Of a stretch of DNA of 64,000 nt, positions 19,329 through 29,154 are shown in pieces. The stretch comes from Hyphomonas sp. (lineage in GTDB: Bacteria; Pseudomonadota; Alphaproteobacteria; Caulobacterales; Hyphomonadaceae), in NCBI RefSeq assembly GCF_018402285.1, contig NZ_JAGYJH010000003.1, forward strand, positions 496,001-560,000. The letters run 5' to 3'. Under the pieces are notes generated by a model. The model ran no database searches and was not told the origin of the DNA. It worked only from the letters and a program-made list of their open reading frames with translations. Position numbers and translations under genes: made by a program. Numbering within the stretch: position 1 is the stretch's first letter; each line of letters starts with the position of its first letter.

Positions 19329-20042
19329 TCAGGCCTGCAATATCGCGGCAGCTTCGTGCAGGGCAGCCATCAACGCCTCTTCATTCGGCCGGGCGGAGAT
19401 CCAGACACCAGCATGGGCGCGCGCTTCAAGCGGCGCGGCAGCGTTCGCGGATATGGCAACGATTCCGGCGTGGTCCATCGGCGCGCCAGATGCAGCCAGC
19501 GCGGCGGCGCCCTTGGCCGAGTGGACGAGCACGATCGCCGGACCTACTGACAGGGCGCTTAGGGCATCCGCTGTCAAGGCGGGTTCGGCCTGTGTCAGGT
19601 AGGCGGCCTCAAACCGGGCATCGAGGCCAGCTGCCCGGAGTGTTGCGACAAGGTTGCCGGCGGCCGCGTCATTGGCGATATGCAGCAGCGGGCCGGCAAG
19701 TTCTGACCTTGCGGTGAAGATCAGCCGGGCAAGGTCGTCTGCATCGCCATCGCCTTCGACAATGTTCGCGAAGCCAGCCTCCCGCGCAGCCGCAGATGTG
19801 GCGGGGCCGACGCACCAGGCTGTGAGGCTGGCAGCGTCAGCGCTGGACGTAAGAAATGCGCGTACGCCATTGGCGCTGGTGAAGACCAGTTCGGTCACAC
19901 CTTCCAGCGTTGCCCGGTCAAGGCCAGTGTCCACGATCTTCAGCATCGGCGAGAGGATCGCCCTGTAGCCGAGCTGTGCAAGGTGGGCGGCGGTATCGTC
20001 CGCGCCGGGCTGGGCGCGTGTGACGATCACCGCCAGGCTCAC
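19329..20042 (-). CDS. hemD: uroporphyrinogen-III synthase
   Basis: A 237-aa protein of the divergent HemD family, which closes and inverts ring D of hydroxymethylbilane. Family features are [17 protein letters not shown] at the N-terminus, [12 protein letters not shown] near residue 60 and the [14 protein letters not shown] segment. The sequence family is weakly conserved, but the 4-bp overlap with hemC makes the call firm. Confidence 0.9.
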   Translation of the reverse strand: MSLAVIVTRAQPGADDTAAHLAQLGYRAILSPMLKIVDTGLDRATLEGVTELVFTSANGVRAFLTSSADAASLTAWCVGPATSAAAREAGFANIVEGDGDADDLARLIFTARSELAGPLLHIANDAAAGNLVATLRAAGLDARFEAAYLTQAEPALTADALSALSVGPAIVLVHSAKGAAALAASGAPMDHAGIVAISANAAAPLEARAHAGVWISARPNEEALMAALHEAAAILQA

Positions 20043-21004
20043 CGCTCGTCTCCGAAGATGGGCAGGGCTTCCTTGGCGGCGAAGATGATTTCCTGAGCCA
20101 CCGCGCGGCCAAGGAGGACGAGCTGCGCGTCGGTTGCGTCCTTGCGGCAGATCCCGTCCCCGCGCCAGCGAGCGGTGCCTCCGGGGGTGAGCACTTCACC
20201 GATCAGTTCCCACTCCTCGCCGCGGTCAAAGAGGTGGGCCGCGATGGGCGTGCGGCAGCTGCCATCGAGTTTTTCGAGGAAGGCGCGCTCGGCAATGGCG
20301 GCGGCGCGGCTGGGTCCGTGCGAGAGTTTTCCGAGCGTCTCGACGAGTTCCGTATCCGCATCATCGCGCGTCACGACCCCGATGATGCCCTGCGCAGCGG
20401 CCGGGAGCATGTCTTCCAGTGGAATCGGAGTGGCCACATCGGCGAGGCCTAGCCGTGTGAGGCCTGCCATGGCGAGGAAGGTTGCGTCCGCAAGGCCTTC
20501 CTCCAGCTTGCGCATGCGGGTGGCGACATTGCCGCGGAAGGTGACGACTTCAAGGTCTGGGCGGAGCGCAAGGGACTGGGCTTCCCGGCGCAGCGAAGCG
20601 GTGCCCAGCCTTGCGCCTTCCGGCAGGTCGCGGATCGAGGTCGCCTTATGCGAGAGGAAACCGTCGCGGGGGTCTTCCCTTTGCGGGAAGGCGGCAAACA
20701 TCTGGCCGGTTGGCAGCAGTGACGGCACATCCTTGAGGCTGTGTACGGTCAGATCGACATCGCCGCGCGAAAGAGCGTCGTCGAGCTCGCGCGTGAAGAG
20801 GCCCTTGCCGCCGGAATTGATCAGCCGCTCAGTTGTGAGCTGGTCTCCGGTCGTCGTGAATTTGACGATTTCGCACTCATACCGGCCGTCCGAAGCGGCG
20901 TTCAGGTCGTGAGCAATCTGGTTGGCCTGGGCGAGCGCCAGCGGAGAGCTGCGCGTTCCGAGCCGTAGGCGTGTGACGCCTGTTGTCGTGTCAATCTTGG
21001 TCAT
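20039..21004 (-). CDS. hemC: hydroxymethylbilane synthase (porphobilinogen deaminase)
   Basis: A 321-aa enzyme that joins four porphobilinogen units in tetrapyrrole synthesis. It has the N-terminal [13 protein letters not shown] signature, the KDVPS segment, and the dipyrromethane-cofactor cysteine in [12 protein letters not shown]. It is the first gene of the haem block and overlaps hemD. About 100 bp separate it from the divergent DUF885 gene. Confidence 0.96.
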   Translation of the reverse strand: MTKIDTTTGVTRLRLGTRSSPLALAQANQIAHDLNAASDGRYECEIVKFTTTGDQLTTERLINSGGKGLFTRELDDALSRGDVDLTVHSLKDVPSLLPTGQMFAAFPQREDPRDGFLSHKATSIRDLPEGARLGTASLRREAQSLALRPDLEVVTFRGNVATRMRKLEEGLADATFLAMAGLTRLGLADVATPIPLEDMLPAAAQGIIGVVTRDDADTELVETLGKLSHGPSRAAAIAERAFLEKLDGSCRTPIAAHLFDRGEEWELIGEVLTPGGTARWRGDGICRKDATDAQLVLLGRAVAQEIIFAAKEALPIFGDER

Positions 21005-21106
21005 AATCCTCCCTAGCGGGGGAAATCGCGCTTGCCAATTGACGCCGCAATCCCGGAGGGGTACCCACTCTTATCGTTTTACGGCAAATGCCCCGGAGGA
21101 TTCCCC

Positions 21107-22978
21107 ATGTTGCGCAGCGCTGTGTCTGCTCTCGCCCTCGTTTTCGTACTCGGCGCGTGCGCGCCGGAGACGCCACAACCGGCCGCCCCGGCCGAGCTTT
21201 CCGCTGAAGAACAGGCCGCGCTCAGCGAGCAGCTGAACGCCTGGTTCGATGCCAAATATGAAGAACAGCTGCAGGATAGCCCGGTCCAGCTGACCTTCCT
21301 TGGCCGCAAGGACAAGAATGACCAGATCGATTGCCTTACCATCGCCTGCCAGGATGAGCAGCTGGCTAAAGCGAAAGCGGCCGTCGATGAGTTGAGAGCA
21401 ACTTTCAATTACGAGCAGCTTTCTGCCGCCGACAAGGATTCCTACGATCTCTGGATTTACCAGTATGAGCGCGCTGCCAAGGCCGTCGACTTCCGCGACA
21501 ACGGTCTGATCTTCGACCAGATGAGCGGCATGCACACCTTTGTGCCGACCTTCCTGATGCAGTTCCATTCGGTCGACGATGAGGCCGATGCCCGCGCCTA
21601 TTTGAAGCGTATCTCCGAAGGCGCCCGGGGCCTGCAGGAACTCCTGGCGCAGGCAAAGGACAAGGCTGGCAAGGGCGTGCACGCGCCGAAGTTTGCCTAT
21701 GAGGCCGTAATCGCCGAATCGCAGAAGCTGATCACCGGCGCGCCGTTTACGGACGGTCCGGACAGCGCGGTCTTCGCCGACTTCAAGACAGATGTTCAGG
21801 CCCTGGTAGACGCAGGCAAGACGACCCCGGAGACAGCCACCGCGCTGATCGCCGAAGCCGAAGCCGCCCTCGCCGGCGATTTCCAGACGGTTTACAGGGA
21901 CATCATCGCCTTTGCGCAGGAAGACCTTGCAAACTCTCCCGATCCAACCGGGCCGCAGGGTATCAGCACCCAGCCTAACGGCGCCGCTTTCTATGACTTC
22001 ATGCTGTCGCAAATGACGACGACCAGCATGACGGCAGACGAAATCCACAATCTCGGTCTCTCGGAAGTTGATCGCATTCATGGCGAGATGGAAGCTATCA
22101 AGACCCAGGTCGGATTTGAAGGCACGTTGAACGAGTTCTTCACCAGCATCCGCGATGACAAGGACAACCCGCAACACTATTATCCGGACACCGACGAAGG
22201 CCGTCAGGCCTATATCGATGACGCCACAGCCGCGATCGAGAAGATCAAGACTGTGTTGCCCGACTATTTCGGCATCCTGCCCCAGGCCGACCTTGTAGTG
22301 AAGCGTGTGGAGCCCTTCCGCGAGCAGGCGGGCGCCGCACAGCATTACTATCCGGGCACGCCGGATGGATCGCGTCCGGGCATCTATTACGCTCACCTTC
22401 TAGACATGAAATCCATGCCCAAGGGCGAGCTGGAAGTGATCGCCTATCATGAGGGCCTGCCGGGTCACCACATGCAGATCTCGATTGCCCAGGAGCTGAC
22501 CGGTGTGCCGCAGTTCCGCACGCAGGCCGGGTTTACGGCCTATTCGGAAGGCTGGGGCCTCTATTCGGAAAAGCTCGCCAAGGAAATGCCGGGAACCTAT
22601 ACTGATCCGTACTCGGATTTTGGTCGCCTCGGCTCGGAAATCTGGCGCGCGATCCGTCTTGTGGTCGATACCGGCCTCCACTCCAAAGGCTGGACCGAAG
22701 AGCAGGCTGTGCAGTACTTCCTTGCCAATTCGGCGATCACCGAAGGCCAGGCGCGTTCAGAAGTACAGCGCTATATCGTGATGCCGGGTCAGGCGACCGC
22801 ATACAAAGTGGGCATGATCGAAATCCAACAAATGCGGGCCAAGGCCGAAGCCGAACTGGGCGACAAGTTCGACATCCGCGCCTTCCACGACACCGTGCTC
22901 GGCGGCGGGGCGCTCCCGCTCGCCATGCTCGAAGCCAAAGTCGATCGCTGGATTGAAGAGGTCAAAGCCGCCGGCTGA
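21107..22978 (+). CDS. DUF885 family lipoprotein, metallopeptidase-like
   Basis: A 623-aa paralogue of the 4357 gene. The N-terminus is a lipoprotein signal (LVFVLGAC), so it is probably anchored in the outer or inner membrane facing the periplasm. The HExxxGHH motif starts at His448 and Glu481 lies in YSEGWGLYSE. The start at 21107 is chosen over upstream codons because it opens the signal peptide and has GGAGGA 6 bp before it. It ends in a strong terminator. The substrate is unknown. Confidence 0.88.
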   Translation: MLRSAVSALALVFVLGACAPETPQPAAPAELSAEEQAALSEQLNAWFDAKYEEQLQDSPVQLTFLGRKDKNDQIDCLTIACQDEQLAKAKAAVDELRATFNYEQLSAADKDSYDLWIYQYERAAKAVDFRDNGLIFDQMSGMHTFVPTFLMQFHSVDDEADARAYLKRISEGARGLQELLAQAKDKAGKGVHAPKFAYEAVIAESQKLITGAPFTDGPDSAVFADFKTDVQALVDAGKTTPETATALIAEAEAALAGDFQTVYRDIIAFAQEDLANSPDPTGPQGISTQPNGAAFYDFMLSQMTTTSMTADEIHNLGLSEVDRIHGEMEAIKTQVGFEGTLNEFFTSIRDDKDNPQHYYPDTDEGRQAYIDDATAAIEKIKTVLPDYFGILPQADLVVKRVEPFREQAGAAQHYYPGTPDGSRPGIYYAHLLDMKSMPKGELEVIAYHEGLPGHHMQISIAQELTGVPQFRTQAGFTAYSEGWGLYSEKLAKEMPGTYTDPYSDFGRLGSEIWRAIRLVVDTGLHSKGWTEEQAVQYFLANSAITEGQARSEVQRYIVMPGQATAYKVGMIEIQQMRAKAEAELGDKFDIRAFHDTVLGGGALPLAMLEAKVDRWIEEVKAAG

Positions 22979-23009
22979 TCCTGATCCTGGCCTGCAGGCC
23001 GTGTGAGAC

Positions 23010-23045
23010 AAGCCCTTCCCGGCATGACCGGGGAGGGCTTTTTCA
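23010..23045 (+). terminator. Rho-independent terminator after the DUF885 gene
   Basis: The 13-nt arms 23010-23022 and 23028-23040 pair around a CATGA loop with one wobble pair. A TTTTT run follows. It is 31 bp after the stop codon. Confidence 0.88.
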
Positions 23046-23080
23046 TTTCAGGAAAACTGGAATTGGTATTGCTAGCAAAA

Positions 23081-24066
23081 GAAACTTGACGCGCCTGTCC
23101 TGGCTGTTGTGGCCCTGGTTGGGTGCAGCTCGATAAGAAATGCGTATGCCGACCTGCCTGTTGCCAGCCGGAATGGCAGCAACCCGATCATTACCGATCA
23201 AGTTTACCGCAGATCCTGCCCCGATGGTCCATGACGGGCGGCTCTATCTCTATGTCGGCCATGACGAGGCGGGCGAAGGTGAAATGTTCCGCATCGCTGA
23301 ATGGCTGCTCTATTCGACCGAGGATCTGGTAACCTGGCGCGATCACGGACCCGTTCTGCGTCCGGAGGATTTCAGTTGGACGAGCCGGGACGCCTGGGCA
23401 TCGGAAGTCATCGAGAAGGATGAGCGTTTCTGGTTCTACACGACGGTCGAGCATGACGAGACCGATCATGGAAAGGCGAACGGTGGTGCCGGAGCCGACA
23501 GCCCGGCTGACCCCTTGCAGGATGCGCGTGGCTCGGCGCTTGTGCGCACCAGGGGTGCGCCGGTCGGGCCGCACTGGTGGGATGATGATCGACCCGACCG
23601 CGTTTGCGGCTGATGACGGCACCGTCTGGCTCTATGGAGGGAACTCGGTTCTCTATGCCGCGCCTCTTGCAGAAGACATGATCAGCCTCGCCGGTGAAAT
23701 CCGGCGGGTTCCGATGCCGCATTTTGTTGAGGGGCCATGGCTCTTCAAGCGGGAGGGGCACTACTATCGCGCCTATGCCGGCAGAGGTGCGGCCGAGTAT
23801 GATTGGGAGCGTATCTATTGTGCCACCGCGCCTTCAGTGACCGGGCCCTGGACATTTGGCGGCAAGATCATGGGCATCGCCTAAAACAGCTTCACCATTC
23901 ATCCCGGGATCGTGGAGCTCAAAGGCGCCTGGTTTCTCTTCTCCCATAATGCGGCGCCCTCGGGCGCTGGTCGGTGCGCGCAGAGCCGCTGTTCTTCAAT
24001 CCGGACGGATCCATTCGTCCGGTCGTGGCCACCGATGGCAGCCTCTCCCTGCCACTGCCTCAGTGA
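23081..24066 (+). pseudogene. glycoside hydrolase family 43-type gene, heavily decayed
   Basis: Pieces of a GH43-like protein appear in order in shifting frames: a lipobox-like LVALVGCSS stretch, GSNPIITD, KFTADPAPMVHDGRLYLYVG, then TWRDHGP. WDD and DPTAFAADDGTVWLY follow after a shift, then HFVEGPWLFKREGHYYRAY and finally NPDGSIRPVV. One-base indels are seen near 23200, 23590 and 23962, and TAA at 23882 interrupts the frame. The original start appears lost. In life it would have been an exported beta-xylosidase or arabinanase. It cannot make an active enzyme now. Confidence 0.85.
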
Positions 24067-24156
24067 CAGCTGATCTCTCCTGCGACGCTGGGGCAGGGCT
24101 TGCCAGAGACCAGCACTGCGCTTTCTCTTTTTCACGGCCAGAAGAGGGTAAACGCA

Positions 24157-25320
24157 ATGGACCTTAAATTCAGCGCACATGTCGAGGATTTCCGCCGGGA
24201 TGTCCGCCACTGGTTTGAGACAGAGTTTCCCCGGGACATCATCGAAAAGTACAAGGCTGGACTGCCGCTGACCACGGCTGATGTGCGCCGTTCGGAAATG
24301 GCGCTCGGCACGAAAGGCTGGCTGGCATCAGCCTGGCCGAAGGAACAGGGTGGACCCGGCTGGAGCATCGAGGAGCAGTATGTCTTCGATGAGGAGCTGG
24401 AACGAGCCGGCGTGCCGACAGTCACGCCGATGGGCGTGGTCTATGTCGGCCCGGTGATCTACACCTTCGGCTCAGAGGCGCAGAAGGACCGGTGGCTGCC
24501 GGGCATTCGTGACGGGTCCACAGGATGGGCGCAGGGCTATTCGGAGCCCGGCGCGGGCTCAGATCTCGCGAGCCTTGAATTTGCCGCCGAGCTGAACGAC
24601 GGGGTCTACATCCTCAACGGGCACAAGATCTGGACGTCTGCGGCTCAGCATGCCGACTGGATTTTCCTGCTCGCCCGCACCAGCCGGGGAGAAAAAAAGC
24701 AACAGGGCATCTCCTTCATCTGCTGCCCGATGAATGCGCCTGGCGTGACCGTGAAACCGATCATCAGCATCGACGGGGCCCATGCGCTTAACGAAGTGCT
24801 GTTCGACAATGTGAGGGTGCCCGAAGAAAACCGTATCGGGGAGGAGGGCAAGGGCTGGACCTATTCCCAATACCTGCTCGGCTTCGAGCGCACGTCTTAC
24901 GCCCGCATCGGCGGCAAGCGCGCGATGCTGCGCCATGTCCGCGCGCTGGCAACGGCAGGCTCTGCAGGTTGTAATGAGCGCCTGATAGATGATCCGGGCT
25001 TTGCCATGCGCCTGGCGCAGGCCGAAATTGCCGTAGACGGACTTGAGATGACGGTGTTCCGTATCCTTTCAGCGGTTGCCGCAGGCGGCACCCCGGGGGA
25101 CGCGGCCTCCACGGTGAAGATTCTCGCCACAGAGACCCATCAGCAGATCACCGAGCTCTTTCTCGATGCAGCAGGCGTGCATGTCGGCCATCGCGGTGCC
25201 TCATCGGCCACTACCCCGCGCGACGTGGCGACCTATTTTGCAGGGCGCGCGCAGTCAATTTATGGCGGCACCAATGAGATTCAAAAGAACATCATCGCGC
25301 GCAAGGTTCTGGGGCTCTGA
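24157..25320 (+). CDS. acyl-CoA dehydrogenase
   Basis: A 387-aa FAD enzyme that introduces the alpha-beta double bond into acyl-CoA. The N-terminal helical domain is followed by the FAD/substrate segment QGYSEPGAGSDLASL. The C-terminal GGTNEIQKNIIARKVLGL carries the usual FAD-contacting end. The ATG at 24157 is used because homology begins there; the frame extends 19 codons upstream into the pseudogene tail. A DUF3429 gene follows 3 bp later. Chain-length preference is unknown. Confidence 0.93.
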   Translation: MDLKFSAHVEDFRRDVRHWFETEFPRDIIEKYKAGLPLTTADVRRSEMALGTKGWLASAWPKEQGGPGWSIEEQYVFDEELERAGVPTVTPMGVVYVGPVIYTFGSEAQKDRWLPGIRDGSTGWAQGYSEPGAGSDLASLEFAAELNDGVYILNGHKIWTSAAQHADWIFLLARTSRGEKKQQGISFICCPMNAPGVTVKPIISIDGAHALNEVLFDNVRVPEENRIGEEGKGWTYSQYLLGFERTSYARIGGKRAMLRHVRALATAGSAGCNERLIDDPGFAMRLAQAEIAVDGLEMTVFRILSAVAAGGTPGDAASTVKILATETHQQITELFLDAAGVHVGHRGASSATTPRDVATYFAGRAQSIYGGTNEIQKNIIARKVLGL

Positions 25321-25323
25321 AAC

Positions 25324-25791
25324 ATGCGTCAGTTTGGAATTCCGACCGTTGCCCTCTGGCTGACGCTTGCTGGGCTTGTGCCCTTTGCCGTCCCGGCCGG
25401 GCTGCTCTGGATGCTTCGCGCCGACCCGGTGCTGAGCGGGCAGGTGGCGCAGGCGCTGCTGGTTTATTCTGCCCTGATCCTGAGCTTTCTCGGCGGGGTC
25501 CGCTGGGGCGCTGAAATCAATGCGCAGGGCAGTGGGGGCATTCCCCGCGCGCCGATCCTGGTGCTTTCGGTCCTGGGCGCGCTTGCCGGGTGGACCCTTG
25601 TCCTGGTCGGTGGTCTGACCGGATTTTTATGGCCCGTTCTGGCCATGGCCGCCATTGCCCACATCTTGCAGGGTTACTGGGACGCAGATGGCGCCGGACT
25701 GCCGCGCTGGTTCCGCCGGCTGCGCATCATTGCGGCTACAGGCGCGGTTCTCTCGCTTGGGGCGGCAGCCGCGTCCTATGCGGCGCGATAG
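25324..25791 (+). CDS. DUF3429 family membrane protein
   Basis: A 155-aa protein with about five membrane segments. It carries the family pattern LILSFLGGVRWGAEI and a C-terminal segment HILQGYWDADGAGLPRWFRRLR. DUF3429 has no assigned activity. It starts 3 bp after the acyl-CoA dehydrogenase gene, so the two are likely one transcript. Its 3' end overlaps the convergent dsbB-like gene by 16 bp. Confidence 0.87.
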   Translation: MRQFGIPTVALWLTLAGLVPFAVPAGLLWMLRADPVLSGQVAQALLVYSALILSFLGGVRWGAEINAQGSGGIPRAPILVLSVLGALAGWTLVLVGGLTGFLWPVLAMAAIAHILQGYWDADGAGLPRWFRRLRIIAATGAVLSLGAAAASYAAR

Positions 25792-26294
25792 CTGCGCAGC
25801 GTAATGGTTGCCGCCGCAAAGCTGATGCCTGCCAGCGCCGCCGAGATGACCCCGTTCCAACCGGCCATGGAGAGGCCGAGGATGTAGAACGGCGCGTCAT
25901 TGCAGGCTGGTAGTTCAAAGGTCTGTTCAAGATTGCCGATGGCAAAAGGATCAACCGCCGGCCCGGCCGAACAGCCGGAAGGGGGCGGAAAAATCGACCA
26001 CTCGACGCCTGCATGATACGCCGCGACCACAACGCCGACGCCGAAAACAAGCCCGATCAACACATTCAGCGCCACAAGAAAGCGCCGCTTGGGTACAAAG
26101 CGCCACCAGGCCAGCCCGGTCAGCGTCATGGCGATCAGCGCCCAGTAGACTTCCCGCTGCCGCAGGCAGAGCGGGCACGGTGGCAGGCCACCAAACGTCT
26201 CGAACGCATGGGCGGCCGCCAGCATCAGAGCCGAGGCGGCAAGGGCGAGGGCGGGCCAGCGCCAGCCTGTCAGGGCAGTCTTGATCAGCTGCAT
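25776..26294 (-). CDS. dsbB: disulfide bond formation protein DsbB
   Basis: A 172-aa four-helix inner-membrane protein that reoxidises DsbA using quinone. The quinone-side pair is Cys40-Cys43 (PPCPLCLRQRE) and the second periplasmic pair is Cys108 and Cys131. I start at the ATG ending at 26294, directly before the first hydrophobic helix; an upstream start would add 12 residues. DsbB-like proteins of this shape are common in Alphaproteobacteria. Confidence 0.88.
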   Translation of the reverse strand: MQLIKTALTGWRWPALALAASALMLAAAHAFETFGGLPPCPLCLRQREVYWALIAMTLTGLAWWRFVPKRRFLVALNVLIGLVFGVGVVVAAYHAGVEWSIFPPPSGCSAGPAVDPFAIGNLEQTFELPACNDAPFYILGLSMAGWNGVISAALAGISFAAATITLRSYRAA

Positions 26295-26342
26295 CCGTAA
26301 ACCTTCGGCGCCAAAGCCAGTCTTACGCAATGCGGCGGCGTG

Positions 26343-26975
26343 TCACGAGCCCAGAAGGGCGGAGGAAAAGTGCGTGATGATGTTGAGCCCGAGGAAGGCG
26401 CCGGTGATCAGCGCGCCGACCCAGGCGGTGCCAAGGATGATGCCGGCGGTGACTGCCAGCCCGTCCTTCTGCATCAGGCCGAACGCGGTGACGGCAACGG
26501 CCATGCCCGGCACGGTATTGGTCATCGGCAGTGGCGTCAGGATCGAGGCGGAGAAGACAAACAGGAAGAGGCCAATGACGCGCTCCGAACGCCGCCCGGT
26601 AATCACGCTGAAGCGCGGGCGGATGATGGCCTCGATCCAGCCGAACCACTTACGGCCACCGGTCGCCATCTGGGTCAGCCCCTTGCGGTCGATCTTGCGC
26701 TTGCCGAGGGTGGCGGGCAGCCAGGGCTCTTCCCGGCCGATCACCATCTGGAAGGCTAGGGCCAGCATCGGCAGGGCGACCACCTGCGGCACGCCATACA
26801 GGAACGGAATGCAGCAGGGCAGCGCCAACAGGAAGAGGCCGGCGCCAAAGGCGCTCTCATCCAACCGGTCAAAGATTTCCCGCAACGAGAAGCCCTCCTC
26901 CGGCGCGGCCTGCGCCAGAAGTTCTATGGTCTGCAACAGGGTGCGCTCGGGTTCAGCGGTAATGGGCGTGGTCAT
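26343..26975 (-). CDS. exopolysaccharide synthesis protein ExoD family
   Basis: A 210-aa protein with the ExoD layout: a soluble N-terminal part (SLREIFDRLDESAFGAGLFLLALP) and about five membrane segments. It carries the internal motif PLPMTNTVPGMAVAVTAFGLM. ExoD was named from rhizobial exopolysaccharide and alkali-tolerance phenotypes; the biochemical role is not known. A second member is encoded at 59715-60335. It lies just upstream of tRNA-Leu and marks the core-genome side of the island. Confidence 0.87.
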   Translation of the reverse strand: MTTPITAEPERTLLQTIELLAQAAPEEGFSLREIFDRLDESAFGAGLFLLALPCCIPFLYGVPQVVALPMLALAFQMVIGREEPWLPATLGKRKIDRKGLTQMATGGRKWFGWIEAIIRPRFSVITGRRSERVIGLFLFVFSASILTPLPMTNTVPGMAVAVTAFGLMQKDGLAVTAGIILGTAWVGALITGAFLGLNIITHFSSALLGS

Positions 26976-27052
26976 GGCGGGTTTCAGTATAGCAGAGAGA
27001 TTGACATATCACTTCCCTCTGCGGCAGGAGTTTGGCCGTCCTGCAAACGGGG

Positions 27053-27136
27053 GCCCCTGTGGTGAAATGGTAGACGCGGCGGATTCAAAATCCGCTTCCG
27101 CAAGGAGTGCTGGTTCAAGTCCGGCCAGGGGCACCA
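27053..27136 (+). tRNA. tRNA-Leu (anticodon CAA)
   Basis: A complete 84-nt class II tRNA. The acceptor stem is GCCCCTG/CAGGGGC, the anticodon stem GCGGA/TCCGC around TTCAAAA, a long variable arm follows, and CCA is encoded (27134-27136). A TTGACA hexamer at 27001-27006 is a plausible -35 element. An integrase gene begins 185 bp downstream, so this gene is the insertion target of the island. Confidence 0.96.
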
Positions 27137-27150
27137 TCAGACAGTTTCAG
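27129..27150 (+). repeat. candidate attL
   Basis: GGGCACCATCAGACAGTTTC and the two bases after it span the last bases of tRNA-Leu and the DNA just past it. The same pattern, with one inserted and two changed positions, recurs at 42574-42597. It is assigned as the left attachment repeat. Confidence 0.55.
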
Positions 27151-27154
27151 ACGG

Positions 27155-27312
27155 TCCGAGATAGTCCGAAATGCAATAAAATAGGTAAATAAAATCAAGG
27201 TTTAGCGTCCGATTGAGTCCGAGGCGCTCCAAAGCCGTGCGTTGGCATCCGGGAATTTTGTTGGTATCTGTGTTGGTATCTGAAAACGAGATACCAACAA
27301 TCTACCAACAAC
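27155..27312 (+). repeat. repeats and palindrome upstream of the integrase
   Basis: TCCGA occurs four times in similar context (27155, 27165, 27208, 27218). GTTGGTATCTG is repeated directly at 27260 and 27272. The second copy forms a 10-bp palindrome with AGATACCAAC at 27289-27298, and ACCAACAA recurs near 27304. Such clusters next to an integrase are typical of arm-type integrase sites or an operator for its expression. Confidence 0.5.
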
Positions 27313-27321
27313 GGTGCGCCC

Positions 27322-28515
27322 TTGCCTCTGACCGATACCCAGCTGCGGAATCTCAAGCCGGAAGACCGCACCTATCGAAAATCTGATGGCGGCGGCTTGT
27401 TCATTGAGGTCTCGCCGCTTGGCTCGAAACTCTGGCGCCTCGCCTATCGCTTTGAAGGCAAGCAGAAGCTGTTGGCCCTTGGCAGCTATCCGGAAACGTC
27501 GCTGGCGCGGGCTAGGGAGAAGCGCCAGGAAGCCAAGAGCATGCTTCAGGACGGGATAGACCCCGGCGCCAAGGCAAAGGCGGACAAGGAAGAGCGCCGG
27601 GCTTTGCTGAAGGATAGCTTTTCAGCTCTCTCAGAGGAATTTTTGACGCGGGCAGAGAAGGAAGGGCGTTCGGCCAGCACGCTCACCAAGAAGCGCTGGC
27701 TTCTGAAGATGGCTGAAGCTGACCTTGGCAAGCGGCAGATTCGCGAAATCACCGCCGCCGAAATCCTCAAGCCCCTGCGCCGCCTTGAAGAGAAGGGCCA
27801 TTTTGAAAGCGCCGTGCGCATGCGCGCCGTGGTGGGGCAGGTGTTCCGCTATGCCATCGCCACGGGGCGGGCAGAAAATGACCCGACCTTTGGCCTGCGC
27901 GGGGCGATCATCACGCCAAAGGTGACCCACCGGGCAGCTGTTACAGAGAAAGCGGCCTTCCTTGAGCTGGTGCGCCATGTCTGGACCTATGACGGCACGC
28001 CGGAAACCCAGGCCGCGCTCAAGCTGATGGTGTTGCTCTATCCCCGGCCGGGGGAGCTGCGCCTGTCCTATTGGAAAGAGTATAACCTTGAGAATGGCAC
28101 TTGGACAATCCCGGCCACGCGGGCCAAGATGCGGCGCGAGCATGTAAAACCGCTCTCCCGCGCGGCTATTGGCGTGCTGAAGGATCTTCAGGCGCTGAAC
28201 AATAACAGCCTGATGGTGTTTCCCTCTCACCAATCCCCCGGCAAGCCGATCAGCGAAGCGACAATGACGCTCGCCCTGCGCCGGATGGGCTACACCCAGG
28301 CTGAACATGTTCCTCATGGCTTCCGCGCCAGCGCGTCCAGCCTGCTGAACGAAAGCGGCAAATGGAATGAAGACGCGATTGAAGCCGAACTTGGCCATTT
28401 GGGGAGCAATGAAGTGCGCCGCGCCTATCACCGCGCCCGCTATTGGGATGAGCGCGTGAAGATGGCGGAATGGTGGGCGGGGCAGGTGCTACCAGCAGAA
28501 AGTGTTGGCAACTGA
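27322..28515 (+). CDS. tyrosine-type site-specific integrase (P4-like)
   Basis: A 397-aa recombinase that inserts or excises the island at tRNA-Leu. The N-terminal arm-binding domain (DUF4102 type, residues 1-85, with KSDGGGLFIEVSP) is followed by a core-binding domain (about 95-190). In the catalytic domain, Arg is supplied by RPGELR (residues 242-247), HGFR is at 332-335 and the nucleophile Tyr369 lies in AYHRARYW. The start is TTG. All catalytic residues are present, so it may be active. The last 120 codons are closely matched by a truncated copy at 38452-38808. Confidence 0.93.
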   Translation: MPLTDTQLRNLKPEDRTYRKSDGGGLFIEVSPLGSKLWRLAYRFEGKQKLLALGSYPETSLARAREKRQEAKSMLQDGIDPGAKAKADKEERRALLKDSFSALSEEFLTRAEKEGRSASTLTKKRWLLKMAEADLGKRQIREITAAEILKPLRRLEEKGHFESAVRMRAVVGQVFRYAIATGRAENDPTFGLRGAIITPKVTHRAAVTEKAAFLELVRHVWTYDGTPETQAALKLMVLLYPRPGELRLSYWKEYNLENGTWTIPATRAKMRREHVKPLSRAAIGVLKDLQALNNNSLMVFPSHQSPGKPISEATMTLALRRMGYTQAEHVPHGFRASASSLLNESGKWNEDAIEAELGHLGSNEVRRAYHRARYWDERVKMAEWWAGQVLPAESVGN

Positions 28516-28721
28516 TACTACCCTCTTGCGCGACATAAAGCTTGGTCACGACTGGATTGCCGCAACAAATTGTGGGTGCGGAGGCCATGCCTTCGCCCCC
28601 CAACAACGCGGGCGAAATGCCACTTGAGGACAAGTATCGCCTTGCAAATCCGGACCATTGAACAAGGCTACAATCGAACGGTCCAGTTTTCTGGAAACAG
28701 GTCACTTGAGCCGCTGACGGC

Positions 28722-29067
28722 TACCCCGAAACAGTTTCTGGGGCTGGAGATCAATGTATGGGCCAAGGAAGTGGCGGAGCTGGTGCTGGGGATCGGCTAT
28801 CTGCAATGTCAATACCGCTCCTTGGGCAAGGCCGGTGAAGGCGACGTGGTTCTGCAGGACTTCCATAATATCGAGCATTGCGACGCGATGTTGGAGCTAT
28901 CCGGCTAGCGCGTTCCCGACCCGGAGGCGCGGCGGGCGATCACCAACCTTGACAGCGCCAAGCCGCGCGCCTGGCCGAAGGCCGATTTTATCGTGCGCAA
29001 CCCACCCTTTATTGGCGCGAGCCTGATGCGCGAAGCGCTCGGTGATGGCTATGTGGAAACAGTGTAG
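28722..29067 (+). pseudogene. fragment of a class I DNA methyltransferase
   Basis: Two in-order pieces of a large adenine-type methyltransferase, as found in type IIL or PglX-like restriction systems. The first is FLGLEINVWAKEVAELVLGI with DFHNIEHCDAML. After a frame change comes WPKADFIVRNPPFIGAS, followed by LMREALGDGYVE. NPPF is the catalytic motif IV. Both ends are missing and a stop lies inside, so it is dead. It shows that the site once held a restriction or phage-defence element. Confidence 0.72.
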
Positions 29068-29154
29068 GCGGCATCCCGTGGTAATCCCCCCTGATCTTGA
29101 AGGGCCACCGGCTGAAGCTGGTCCGTTTTCTTCACCTCGATCAGATTGAAGATA

